The notes under the pieces were generated by a model that searched no databases, was not told the DNA's origin, and saw only the letters and a program-made list of their open reading frames with translations. From NCBI GenBank assembly GCA_039033415.1, contig JBCCCR010000005.1, positions 1 through 64,000 on the forward strand: DNA of 64,000 bases, in the 5' to 3' direction. The translations under genes were made by a program, and so were the position numbers. Source of the stretch: Pseudomonadota bacterium (GTDB lineage: Bacteria; Pseudomonadota; Gammaproteobacteria; Xanthomonadales; SZUA-38). Numbering within the stretch: the first letter of the stretch is position 1; each line of letters begins with the position of its first letter. Shown here piece by piece: positions 17,446 through 26,074 of this stretch.

Positions 17446-19344
17446 ATGCCAGCAAAACTGATTCAAGCCAACGAGACGCCGTTTAACCGGGTGGACGTGG
17501 ATCCCATTGCCCTCGACATTGTTGAAAATGCGCTCAAAAACGCCCGCTACGAGATGGACACAGTGCTGTTCCGGACCGCCATGTCGCCCGGTATCCGTGA
17601 GCAGCATGACGAGTTTCCGATGATCGCAAACGTCGAAGGCAAGATGGTCGTCGGCCAATTTGGCTCGTTTATCCACGGCTTCAAAGAAGCCTTCAACGGC
17701 ACCATCGAAGAAGGGGACGTGTTCCTGACCAACGATCCCTACGCCTGCAACGGCGCGGTGAGCCATATCAACGACTGGCTTGTGCTGGTCCCCGTGTTTA
17801 AGGACCACCGCCTGATTGCCTGGGCCGCCATGTTTGGCCACATGACCGACGTAGGCGGCAAGGTGCCCGGCAGCCTGCCGACCGACGCGCGGCAGATCTA
17901 CGAGGAAGGCATTCGCGTGCCGGTCACCAAGATCTTCAAGAAAGGTGAGCTGCAGGAAGAGATCCTTGAGCTGGTGCTGTACAACTGCCGGCTGCCGCAC
18001 TGGAACCGCTCAGACTTCAACGCCATCATCGCCGCCTGCCGCACCGCCGAGAAGCGCTGCGTGGAGATCGCCGAGCGCTTCGGCGACGACGTGTTCTATT
18101 CAGCGATGGACGAGCTGCTGGAGCGCAACAAGCGCGCCATGGCGCAGCTGATCAAGAACACCGTGCCGGAGGAAAAGCAGTACTTCGAAGACTACATCTG
18201 CGACGACGGCTTAGGCATGGGCCCCTATCGCATCAAATGCGCCATGTGGCGCGAGGGTGACAAGGTCAAGTTCGACTTTGAAGGCACCGATCCGCAATCC
18301 ATCAGCTCCATCAACTTCTATCTGAACGAAGAGATGTTCAAGATGTTCTGCGGGGTCTATATGATCATGGTGTTCGACCCGCAGATCATGTTCAACGACG
18401 GCTTTTATGACCTGATGGAGGTCAACATTCCGGCCGGCACCCTGCTGAAGCCGATGGAGCCGGCGGCCCTGTCTTGCCGAACCCATGCGCTGGGCCGGAT
18501 CTTCGACGTGCTCGGCGGCCTGCTTGGCCAGGGGAGCCCGGACTTCCTGTGTGCCGCCGGCTTCTCTGACAGCCCGCACTTTATGTACTCCGGCTACGAC
18601 AAGAACGGCGAGTGGTACCAGCTGTACCAGATCGGCTTCGGCGGTGTTCCCGGCAAGCCCTCGGGTGACGGTCCGGACGGCCACTCCCTGTGGCCCAGCT
18701 TCACCAACGTGCCCAACGAGTTTCTGGAAAGCTATTTCCCGCTGCGTATCGACGTGTACGAGACGCTGCCCGATTCCGGCGGCGCCGGCCTGCACCGTGG
18801 CGGTAACGCCCTGCGCATCGGCTACCGATTCCTGGAGCCCGGCGAGATCTCGATCCATGACGATCGCTGGCTGACCTACCCCTGGGGCGTCAACGGCGGC
18901 CATCCAGGTCAGCGCAGCCAGAAGATCCTGGTGCGCACCGACGGCACGGAAGAGCTGTGTGAGTCCAAGTGCGACCGCCTGCACGTCAACGCCGGCGATT
19001 TGCTCTATTTCGACACCTGGGGCGGCGGCGGCTGGGGTGACCCCTTCCTGCGACCCACCGAGCAGGTGGCGTTCGACGTCGACGCGGGTCTGGTGACCGT
19101 CGAGGGCGCCAAAAAGAACTATGGCGTGGTGATCAACGCGGACGGCAGCGCCGACGAGGAAGCCACCACCGCCCTGCGGGCTCAGATGAGCAGCGACCGT
19201 GGCGACACCAAGCTGTTCGACAAAGGCTTCGAGTCGGTGGATGAGCTCAAGGCGCGCTGCGAGTCTGACACCGGCCTCAAGGCGCCGCAGCAGCCTCGCT
19301 TCGAAACCTGGGTGGACGTGCAGCGCCAGCGCGTAGCGGGCTAA
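17446..19344 (+). CDS. hyuB: ATP-dependent hydantoinase/oxoprolinase subunit B
   Basis: Partner of HyuA in the ATP-dependent ring-opening enzyme, 632 residues. Family landmarks in order: VDPIALDIVENAL, TVLFRTAMSPGIREQHDEF (the usual SxxIxE/xxD region), GDVFLTNDPYACNGAVSHINDW, FGHMTDVGGKVPGS with the likely metal-binding histidine/aspartate, and near the end PDSGGAGLHRGG and FDTWGGGGWGDPF. It forms a two-gene operon with hyuA. The complex nested inverted repeat just after the stop probably serves as its transcript end. Confidence 0.95.
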   Translation: MPAKLIQANETPFNRVDVDPIALDIVENALKNARYEMDTVLFRTAMSPGIREQHDEFPMIANVEGKMVVGQFGSFIHGFKEAFNGTIEEGDVFLTNDPYACNGAVSHINDWLVLVPVFKDHRLIAWAAMFGHMTDVGGKVPGSLPTDARQIYEEGIRVPVTKIFKKGELQEEILELVLYNCRLPHWNRSDFNAIIAACRTAEKRCVEIAERFGDDVFYSAMDELLERNKRAMAQLIKNTVPEEKQYFEDYICDDGLGMGPYRIKCAMWREGDKVKFDFEGTDPQSISSINFYLNEEMFKMFCGVYMIMVFDPQIMFNDGFYDLMEVNIPAGTLLKPMEPAALSCRTHALGRIFDVLGGLLGQGSPDFLCAAGFSDSPHFMYSGYDKNGEWYQLYQIGFGGVPGKPSGDGPDGHSLWPSFTNVPNEFLESYFPLRIDVYETLPDSGGAGLHRGGNALRIGYRFLEPGEISIHDDRWLTYPWGVNGGHPGQRSQKILVRTDGTEELCESKCDRLHVNAGDLLYFDTWGGGGWGDPFLRPTEQVAFDVDAGLVTVEGAKKNYGVVINADGSADEEATTALRAQMSSDRGDTKLFDKGFESVDELKARCESDTGLKAPQQPRFETWVDVQRQRVAG

Positions 19345-19356
19345 ACCTCACCCGTA

Positions 19357-19443
19357 TTTGGGTCCCAAAAGGGGTCAGGTTAACTTTCGCGACGCGAAAC
19401 AGGCCTGACCCTTTTTTTATGGGGCGAAAGTTAACCTGCCCCC
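19357..19443. repeat. Nested inverted-repeat element / terminator between hyuB and the amidohydrolase
   Basis: Several stems share one 87-bp stretch. TTTGGG-T-CCCAAA is at 19358-19370. CAGGTTAACTTTCGC (19376-19390) matches GCGAAAGTTAACCTG (19424-19438) over 15 bp. Inside, TTTCGC-gac-GCGAAA is a perfect small hairpin (19385-19399). GGGTCAGG (19372-19379) pairs with CCTGACCC (19404-19411), followed by a run of seven T. The last is a credible plus-strand terminator for hyuB, but the stems are mutually exclusive. The architecture resembles dispersed extragenic palindromes more than a simple terminator. Confidence 0.7.
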
Positions 19444-19446
19444 TGT

Positions 19447-20097
19447 TTAGCCCGCGGCGCGCTCCGTTTCGGCCAGAGGAAACGATTCAACGTAATCCAT
19501 CACCTGCGATTTCGGCAGCACGTCCGCGTAGCGTCGGCCGACGTCACGCAGGTTGGCCTCATGCGCATCGCGCTCCTGATCCCCGACGCATTCCTCGGGC
19601 ACCATCGTGCGGAAACCATAGGAAAAGCTGTCGACGATCGATGCTCGGACGCAGCCGCTGGTAGTGCACCCCGTGATGATCGTCGTGTCCACCTGGTGGG
19701 TAGTCAGAAACGTCACCAGCGGCGTCAAAAAGAAAATCGACGGCGCGGATTTCGTGAACGTGAAGTCGTAGTCCTCGTCCACCAGCGTTTCTTCGATCTG
19801 CGTCGACTCCTGGCCGATGAAGCAGTGGCCGTCGGACAGCGGCCCCACCTTCCAATAGGCCATATCTTTTTTGCTTTGCCATGCGCAGTTGCACGACGCC
19901 ACCGGAATCCCTCGCGCCCGGGCCGCCTTCAGCAGCGGCTCGGTATGCTCAACCGCTGAGGTGATGTGCGGTGAGCCGCCAATCGGCCACTTGTCTCGGG
20001 TAAACGAGTGCTGGAAATCAACTACCAAAATGGCCGGTCGCTGACCAAAGCCGATGGTCTCGGAGCCATAGCCGGCCTGCTTGAATCGATCTGACAT
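19447..20097 (-). CDS. Isochorismatase-family cysteine amidohydrolase, N-carbamoylsarcosine amidase-like
   Basis: Cytoplasmic cysteine hydrolase of 216 residues. The Asp-Lys-Cys triad of the family is visible: Asp in ILVVDFQHSF (about residue 27), Lys in DFTFTKSAPS, Cys in GCTTSGCVRAS. Family members cleave isochorismate, nicotinamide, N-carbamoylsarcosine or maleamate. Beside an ATP-dependent hydantoinase the best guess is release of ammonia and CO2 from an N-carbamoyl amino acid, the step after ring opening in creatinine/N-methylhydantoin breakdown (inference). ATG 20097 has AGGAAG upstream. Converges on hyuB. Confidence 0.85.
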   Translation of the reverse strand: MSDRFKQAGYGSETIGFGQRPAILVVDFQHSFTRDKWPIGGSPHITSAVEHTEPLLKAARARGIPVASCNCAWQSKKDMAYWKVGPLSDGHCFIGQESTQIEETLVDEDYDFTFTKSAPSIFFLTPLVTFLTTHQVDTTIITGCTTSGCVRASIVDSFSYGFRTMVPEECVGDQERDAHEANLRDVGRRYADVLPKSQVMDYVESFPLAETERAAG

Positions 20098-20251
20098 AGA
20101 CTTCTTCCTGTTCGTGTGGAAGCGATGGCCCGGCCGCCCACGACCAGCGCCGGCCGGTGTTGAGGCAAAAAAGCTGGTCGGTTCCTATACTACCTTTAAT
20201 TCCACGCCGGGCGACGCAACCGCCAGGGCCGCCCGTCATGCCGGATAACCT

Positions 20252-20271
20252 GCTGATCAAAGGTGATCAGC
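20252..20271 (-). terminator. Perfect hairpin abutting the DUF1838 stop codon
   Basis: GCTGATCA (20252-20259) and TGATCAGC (20264-20271) form an 8-bp stem with a 4-nt loop. It touches the stop codon of the minus-strand DUF1838 gene and has no T-run, so it may slow rather than end transcription into the amidohydrolase downstream. Confidence 0.4.
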
Positions 20272-21093
20272 TTACGGACTGGGCGTCTGCTGCAGCCGAC
20301 GAATCTCTCGCATATCGGCCGGCGGCTTCAGCCACATCGGCTTTTCTTTCTTCGCCCAAGCCAGCAACTCCGGCGGAAACTCGTCCAGCGACTCCACCCG
20401 CCAGGAGTGCAGATGCATGATGGCCACGTCACCGCCGGCCCACGGGGGAAGCGCGCCGTACCGCTGCCAGCTCATCTGGTGCGGCTCCTCCACTGCGCCC
20501 TCGGGATGGATGAAAAAGTCGTAGTTCTCCCAGGCCTCGTAGGTGCCGCCCGACGGCAGGGGGAAATCGAGCCAGACCGCAGCGGTGAATACCCAGGTGT
20601 TGCCCATCTTCCTGGAGGGAATACCATTCTTAGCCTCGATCACCTGCACGCGATCGCCGCTGCCCTGCTCCACGTCACCGTAGATCAACCCGTCCTTCAG
20701 TCGGTAGCTGATCATCTGGTAGGGATAGGCGATCGGTTCCACGGGCTGACCGTTATGCGTTTCCAGCACGGCGCCGGTCTCCGGGTCGGTGTAGGCGAAC
20801 GTCTTGCGGGTCAGGTGCACCACCGGCTCGCCGGCGGTCTCGGGCCAGATCACGGTAGAGCTGTCGAAGCCGATCATGCCGAACAGCTTCTCGCCGGACG
20901 GGTAGGCATAAACGCCGCCCTCAGCGATCCAGTGCACCGGTTCGCCGGTGCCCGCGCGTGCATCAACCCAGGCGCGCAACACCTCTGGGGCCGCTTCACG
21001 CCCCTGGGCGGCATTCGCCTCAGCGAAGGCGATTCCTGGCAGCAACGACAAGTACAGCAAACTAAAGAGCAGCAGGGGGGTTCTAATCGGCAT
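20272..21093 (-). CDS. Exported DUF1838 protein (first copy)
   Basis: A 273-residue exported protein with a clear signal peptide (LLLFSLLYLSLLPGIAFA). The body carries the DUF1838 pattern: FAYTDPETGAVLETHNGQPV, PYQMISYRLKDG, NTWVFTAAVWLDFPLPSGGTYE, YDFFIHPEGA, QMSWQRYGALPPWAGG. The biochemical role of this family is unknown to me. It lies upstream of the amidohydrolase on the same strand (174 bp apart), so the two could be cotranscribed. A second DUF1838 gene lies at 36318-37208, also by a catabolic operon. Confidence 0.8.
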   Translation of the reverse strand: MPIRTPLLLFSLLYLSLLPGIAFAEANAAQGREAAPEVLRAWVDARAGTGEPVHWIAEGGVYAYPSGEKLFGMIGFDSSTVIWPETAGEPVVHLTRKTFAYTDPETGAVLETHNGQPVEPIAYPYQMISYRLKDGLIYGDVEQGSGDRVQVIEAKNGIPSRKMGNTWVFTAAVWLDFPLPSGGTYEAWENYDFFIHPEGAVEEPHQMSWQRYGALPPWAGGDVAIMHLHSWRVESLDEFPPELLAWAKKEKPMWLKPPADMREIRRLQQTPSP

Positions 21094-21266
21094 GACAACA
21101 CGTCCTCAACGCTTGGCGTAAATCGTTCTCGAGTATAACGGCCCGCCGCGTGCACCGCCGGTGATGATCGATAGGCCATTGCTCAGGGTGCCGCCGACCG
21201 GAGAGGCGCGTTACAATAAGCCGCCGGGCGTTCGACCCGCAAAACCACAGCCAGCAGAGCTAACCC

Positions 21267-21752
21267 ATGACCAGTATCGTCAAACGCACCACCCTGTTTG
21301 TCCGTGACATGGAGGCGTCCCTCGCCTGGTACCAGAATGTGCTCGGAATGAGCGTCTGGTTCGACAAGCCGTTCACCCTATCCGGGATTGGCCTGGCTGC
21401 CGGTAAGGCAGGAGACGAGACGCGGCTGGTGATCCTCAAGTGCGAGGACGACGTGGTGGGCATGATCGGCCTGTTGCAATGGCTCAAGCCCGACGAGCCG
21501 CCGCCGGCGCCTCCGACAGCGGTGACCTATGGCATGCCGACCTTTGTCGTCGCCAGCGACGACGCAGCGGCTTGCCACAGCGCAGCCGTGGCCTTGGGAA
21601 CCCGGGTCCACGCGGAACCCCACGAATGGTCGACCGAGGGTGCTGACGGCAATATCAAACACTTTATCGGCGTCTCTTTGTTTGACCCGGACGGGCATTT
21701 CTTCGAGATTAATCAGCTGCTGAGAGTCAGCGAAAAATCTAGTGACAGCTAG
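21267..21752 (+). CDS. VOC (glyoxalase/bleomycin-resistance) family protein
   Basis: A 161-residue member of the vicinal oxygen chelate fold. Two beta-alpha-beta modules are seen: VKRTTLFVRDMEASLAWYQNVLGM at the start, and DPDGHFFEINQLL at the end, where the usual metal-binding Glu lies. The family includes glyoxalases, dioxygenases and isomerases; the exact reaction cannot be told. The hydrolase gene begins 6 nt downstream, so the two are one operon. Confidence 0.85.
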   Translation: MTSIVKRTTLFVRDMEASLAWYQNVLGMSVWFDKPFTLSGIGLAAGKAGDETRLVILKCEDDVVGMIGLLQWLKPDEPPPAPPTAVTYGMPTFVVASDDAAACHSAAVALGTRVHAEPHEWSTEGADGNIKHFIGVSLFDPDGHFFEINQLLRVSEKSSDS

Positions 21753-21758
21753 GGCGTC

Positions 21759-22529
21759 ATGCAGGACATGGACAGCCATTTTTCACGCCGCTACCTGAGC
21801 AGCCCTTTCGGGCAGACGCACTGGCTGCTGCGCCAGCCGGCGGACACCAGCCGGCCGCCGCTGCTCTGCCTGCACCCCATTCCCTACAGCGGGGTATTTT
21901 TTCGCACCTTTATGGGCTTGGTCGACGACCGGGAAACCCTGGCGCCGGACTATCCCGGCTACGGCGGCTCGGACGGTGCGGACGAGGTCATCTCGATCAA
22001 GGAACACGCCCAGGCGATTGCGCCGGGCATTGAGACGTTCAAAGAGCTTCATGTCCTGGGCTTTCATACAGGCTGCCTGGTCGGCGTTGAACTGGCGCTC
22101 AGCTACCCGTCGGTCACCCAGCTAACGCTGGTGGACATCCCCTACTTTGAGGCGGAAGCGAGGAGCAAGATGACCGTGTCAGATCACGAGCTGACGCCGG
22201 AGCTCAGCTGCCTGGAAAGCCTGTGGTCGTTTTCCGTCAGCCGCAATGTGCCCGATCTGGCGTTGACCCGCGCATACGAGCTGTTCATCGAGCAGGCGAG
22301 AGCAGGCGAGCGCGAACGCTGGGGCTTCAAGGCGGCTTTCGCCTACCCTTGCGAGGAGCGGTTTGCCAAAGTTACGACCCCAACCACCATCATCGCCACA
22401 GAATCCGGGCTGAAGGACCCGACTATTACTGCCAGCCAGGCCATGAGCCACGCCACTTTTCGGCAGCGGCCCGATATTAATGCGCTGGTCTTTGAAACAT
22501 TTGCCGCCGAGATTGCCGCCGAGCTGTAG
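21759..22529 (+). CDS. Alpha/beta-hydrolase fold protein with His at the nucleophile position
   Basis: A 256-residue alpha/beta hydrolase-like protein. The oxyanion-loop region LLCLHPIPYSG and the strand/loop APDYPGYGGSDG are typical. The nucleophile elbow, normally G-x-S-x-G-G, reads LGFHTGCLVG here, so the Ser is replaced by His. The usual C-terminal G-H motif is also not evident (the end reads PDINALVFETFAAEI). It may be non-hydrolytic, or use a different chemistry, like some cofactor-free fold members. It follows the VOC gene by 6 nt. Confidence 0.8.
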   Translation: MQDMDSHFSRRYLSSPFGQTHWLLRQPADTSRPPLLCLHPIPYSGVFFRTFMGLVDDRETLAPDYPGYGGSDGADEVISIKEHAQAIAPGIETFKELHVLGFHTGCLVGVELALSYPSVTQLTLVDIPYFEAEARSKMTVSDHELTPELSCLESLWSFSVSRNVPDLALTRAYELFIEQARAGERERWGFKAAFAYPCEERFAKVTTPTTIIATESGLKDPTITASQAMSHATFRQRPDINALVFETFAAEIAAEL

Positions 22530-22559
22530 CTCGGCGGGCCGCTTCAGATCTCCCCTAGG

Positions 22560-23126
22560 CTAGCCGTCTTCGAGCTGAACCTTGAGCCAAACGCGGGCCG
22601 CCCGCCAGGCGCGATTCACGCTGCGGGGTGAAACAGTGAGCGCCTGTGCCGTCTCGTCGACGGTCAGCCCCCCGAAGTAGCGCAGCTTGACCACCGTCGC
22701 CATGGCCGGATCCACCCCCTCCAGGTCGGTGAGCGCTGAATCCAGGGCCATCAGGTCGATGGCGTCTGCGGCCGCCGGCACCGAGCCGGCCAGACCGGCT
22801 TGGTCATCCAGACTGATCCGCGTCGGCCGCTGGCCCCGCTTGACCGCCGCCAGTGCCCGTGCACGCTCCACCAAAATTCGCCGCATGGCCTCACCGGCCG
22901 CGGCGAAGAAATGGGCTCGATTATCAAAGCCGGCTTTGCCGCCCGCCATCCTCAGGTACGCCTCATGCAGCAGGCCGGTGGCGCCCATCGTGATCACGTC
23001 ACTCTCCTGGGCAATCCGGCGCCGCGCCATGCCCTTGAGCTCCGCGTAAACCGCCGGTAGAACCGCCTCCAGCTTCTGCTGATCTCCGGCGACCTCCTTG
23101 AGCGCCCGCGTGATGTCGTCGGTCAT
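22560..23126 (-). CDS. ECF-type RNA polymerase sigma factor
   Basis: Alternative sigma factor of the ECF-like group that is often paired with Ser/Thr kinases. Region 2 is GATGLLHEAYLRMA and HFFAAAGEAMRRILVERARA; region 4 is KLRYFGGLTVDETAQALTVSPRSVNRAWRAARVWL, a helix-turn-helix that binds the -35 element. No anti-sigma gene is adjacent. ATG 23126 (MTDDITRAL) matches the normal beginning; an ATG at 23177 would add 17 unconserved residues. Divergent from the kinase gene, with about 107 bp between the two starts. Confidence 0.9.
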   Translation of the reverse strand: MTDDITRALKEVAGDQQKLEAVLPAVYAELKGMARRRIAQESDVITMGATGLLHEAYLRMAGGKAGFDNRAHFFAAAGEAMRRILVERARALAAVKRGQRPTRISLDDQAGLAGSVPAAADAIDLMALDSALTDLEGVDPAMATVVKLRYFGGLTVDETAQALTVSPRSVNRAWRAARVWLKVQLEDG

Positions 23127-23233
23127 CGACGTACTCCGCGGGCGGAACCACTTCGCCTTACGCTCAATCCATTGCATGGCAAACCGTTCATCGGCACAGG
23201 ATAACTCAGCCGCTGACGTAGAATGTAGCGAGC

Positions 23234-26038
23234 ATGACCGATCCGCGCTGGGAAAAACTCTGGGCGATCTACCACGAGGTGGTCGAGCTGCCCCCTAACC
23301 TTCGGCCCGAGGCCCTGGCGCGGGCGTGCGCCGACGACGACGCGCTGCGCGCCGAGCTGGAGCGGCTGCTGGCGGCCGACGATGATGATTCACCGCTCGA
23401 CCGCCCGCCCGCACAGCTGTTTGAGCTGGCCGCCAATCTCGAGGGTCGCGACATCGGCCCCTGGCGCCTGGATCAGGAGCTTGGCCGCGGCGGCATGGGC
23501 GCGGTCTACCTGGCGCATCGGGAGGACGGTGCCTACCGCCAGCAGGTCGCCATCAAGTTTATGGCCCGGCATCGGGACGAGGACGCAAGGCGACGCTTTC
23601 TCACCGAACGGGCGCTGCTGGCCAGGCTCGACCATCCGTGTATCGCCCGGCTCATCGACGCCGGCGAAACCTCTGACCAGATGCCATATCTGGTCATGGA
23701 GTATGTCGACGGCACCACCTGCGATCGTTGGTGCCAGGCGCCGTCGCGCACCACCCGGGAGCGGCTCGAACTTTTCAGGAAGATCTGCGAAGCGGTCCAG
23801 TTTGCTCACCAAAACCTGGTCGTTCACCGCGACCTCAAGCCGGGTAACGTGCTGGTCACGCAAGACGGCCAGCCCAAGCTGCTGGACTTCGGAATCGCCC
23901 GCCCCCTGAACGAAGGTGCCGACGGCACCGTAACGCGCCACGCGATGACGCCGGACTTTGCCAGCCCCGAGCAGGTTCGCGGGGAGCAGGTGACCACGGT
24001 CAGCGACGTTTATTCGCTGGGCGTGCTGCTCTACCTCACGCTCAGCGGAGTCAAACCCTACAACCTGGCTGATGCCGCGCTGGCCCAGGTCGTAAAATCG
24101 ATCTGTGACGACGAGCCGCCGCTGCCCAGCCGGACGGCTCGCGGACGACTGGCAGAACAACTGACCGGCGATCTGGACGCCATCGTCAGCCGGGCGATGG
24201 CGAAGCGGCCGGCGGAGCGCTACGGCTCCGCGCAAGAGCTGGCGGACGACATCAGTCGCCACCTGAACGACCTGCCCGTGACCGCGCGGCGACCGAGCCG
24301 CATGTACCGATTGGGCCGCTTCGTTCGGCGTCACCGCCTCGGCGTGACCGCGGGCGTCACCACAGCGCTGGCACTGATCGTACTGAGCGGCTCGCTGTTT
24401 TTTCAGGGCCGGCAGCTCAGCGCAGCGCTGGTTCAGTCCGAGGCTCAGACCCGACGTTCGAACGCGGCGTTCGAGTTTCTGGCTGACCTGCTGCTTCAGG
24501 CTGATCCGGAAACCAGCCAGGGCAACCCGCTGACCGTGGCGCAGGTGCTGGATCAGGGCGCTCAGCGGCTCGTCACCCGGTTTGAAGATGAACCCCTCCT
24601 CAAGTCGGAGCTGGCGCAGACGGTGGGACAGGTTTATCTGCATCTCGGTGAGCTCAGCGCCGCCGAGGAATTTTTTCAGCAGGCGCTGGCGGTCGACCCG
24701 GAGTCACCCGCTGCGCTTGCCGGCATGGCGCTGGTGCAGGATGGACGGGGTGACCCAGGGGCTGGCGAGCAGCTGCAGCGGCAGGTGATCGAGATCCTCA
24801 GCGAAACCGGTGATAGCGGCGCGCTCGCCGAGGCCCGGCTGCGCCTGGCGGCGCTGCTCCAGGCCCAAAGCAAGCTGGACGCCGCCGAGCAAGAAATGAC
24901 CGCCGCACTCGCAACGCCACGCGTGGATCCGCTGGCCGCCGCGCGGGCACGCATCCGGCTGGGCTCGCTGCGCTGGGCGCAGGGGGATATCGCCGAGTCG
25001 GCGCAGCAGTATCGGCAGGCACTGGCGACCTTTCGCGACCACCTCGGGGACGAGCACCAAGAAACGGCCCGGGCTCGCTTTGCGTTGGCCTCTGCCCTGC
25101 ACCGGCAGGGTGAATATGCCCTGGCGGAAGCAAATTATCGTCAATCGCTGATCACCCGCGAAGGCATCTACGGACCGCACCACCCACTGGTCGCGCGCGT
25201 GCTCGAAGGCCTTGGCGGCCTGCTGTATGACGCGGGTCGCGCTGAAGAATCTTTACCGGTCAGCCGCCGGGCGCTGGCGATCCAGCAGGCGCTCCACGGC
25301 GAGGAGGCGCCCCGCACAGCGCTCGCCCTGAACAATCTAGCGCTGGCCGAGCATGATCTAGGTCGCTTTGCGCTCGCCATGGACCACTACCAGCGGGCGC
25401 TCAAAATCAACCGAACAACCTACGGTCCGCGCCATGCCAGGGTGGCGGCCAATCAGAATAACGTTGGCCTGATCCATCTCGACCTTGGCGAGCCCGAGGC
25501 GGCCCTTCAGCCCTTCGGAGAGGCGCTGACGATTCACCAAGAGATTCTGCCGGACGACCACCCGGCGCTCGCCTATTCCGCCCATTTTCTCGGCCGCAGT
25601 CACCTGCAGCTGGGACAACTGTCGGAGGCTGAACGCTGGCTTGAGGAGGCGGTCACCCGGCGCGCGCGCCTCCGAAATGGCGAACACCCGCAGCTCGCCG
25701 ACTCGCTGATCTGGCGGTCGGTGCTGAGGATGCAACTCGGCCAAAAGGCGCTGGCGCTCGAGGACGCGGAACGCGCGCTGGCGATTCGACAGGAAAACCT
25801 GGAGGCCGGAGACTGGCGCCTGGCCGAAGCGACACTGACGGCAGCCGCCATCGCCTGGCAGCAGAACACGCCAAGTGGCGCGACTGTCCAGCGCGCAATC
25901 GCCCAGCTCAACGAGTCCCGCGGCCGAGACGACTGGCGCGTCGTTGAGATCACCGGCCGACTCGCCAGCGTGCTCTGCGCAGCGTCTCGCGGCCCGACCG
26001 ACGGCAACGCCGCCCACCCGATTTGCGGGGTAGAATAA
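23234..26038 (+). CDS. Membrane-anchored Ser/Thr protein kinase with TPR repeats
   Basis: A 934-residue Hanks-type kinase. Residues about 77-345 form the kinase: glycine loop GRGGMGAVY (84-92), VAIK lysine near 108, HRDLKPGN (198-205, catalytic Asp about 200), DFG (218-220), and SPEQVRG. One membrane helix lies near 369-390, so the kinase is cytoplasmic and the rest periplasmic. The C-terminal half is a row of tetratricopeptide repeats of the kinesin-light-chain type (ALALNNLALAEHDLG). The kinase probably senses through the TPR part and signals to the divergent sigma factor; that link is inference from the usual pairing. Confidence 0.93.
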   Translation: MTDPRWEKLWAIYHEVVELPPNLRPEALARACADDDALRAELERLLAADDDDSPLDRPPAQLFELAANLEGRDIGPWRLDQELGRGGMGAVYLAHREDGAYRQQVAIKFMARHRDEDARRRFLTERALLARLDHPCIARLIDAGETSDQMPYLVMEYVDGTTCDRWCQAPSRTTRERLELFRKICEAVQFAHQNLVVHRDLKPGNVLVTQDGQPKLLDFGIARPLNEGADGTVTRHAMTPDFASPEQVRGEQVTTVSDVYSLGVLLYLTLSGVKPYNLADAALAQVVKSICDDEPPLPSRTARGRLAEQLTGDLDAIVSRAMAKRPAERYGSAQELADDISRHLNDLPVTARRPSRMYRLGRFVRRHRLGVTAGVTTALALIVLSGSLFFQGRQLSAALVQSEAQTRRSNAAFEFLADLLLQADPETSQGNPLTVAQVLDQGAQRLVTRFEDEPLLKSELAQTVGQVYLHLGELSAAEEFFQQALAVDPESPAALAGMALVQDGRGDPGAGEQLQRQVIEILSETGDSGALAEARLRLAALLQAQSKLDAAEQEMTAALATPRVDPLAAARARIRLGSLRWAQGDIAESAQQYRQALATFRDHLGDEHQETARARFALASALHRQGEYALAEANYRQSLITREGIYGPHHPLVARVLEGLGGLLYDAGRAEESLPVSRRALAIQQALHGEEAPRTALALNNLALAEHDLGRFALAMDHYQRALKINRTTYGPRHARVAANQNNVGLIHLDLGEPEAALQPFGEALTIHQEILPDDHPALAYSAHFLGRSHLQLGQLSEAERWLEEAVTRRARLRNGEHPQLADSLIWRSVLRMQLGQKALALEDAERALAIRQENLEAGDWRLAEATLTAAAIAWQQNTPSGATVQRAIAQLNESRGRDDWRVVEITGRLASVLCAASRGPTDGNAAHPICGVE

Positions 26039-26074
26039 GGCTCTCCGACACACTCGCCGTCTCGAGGGCTGATC

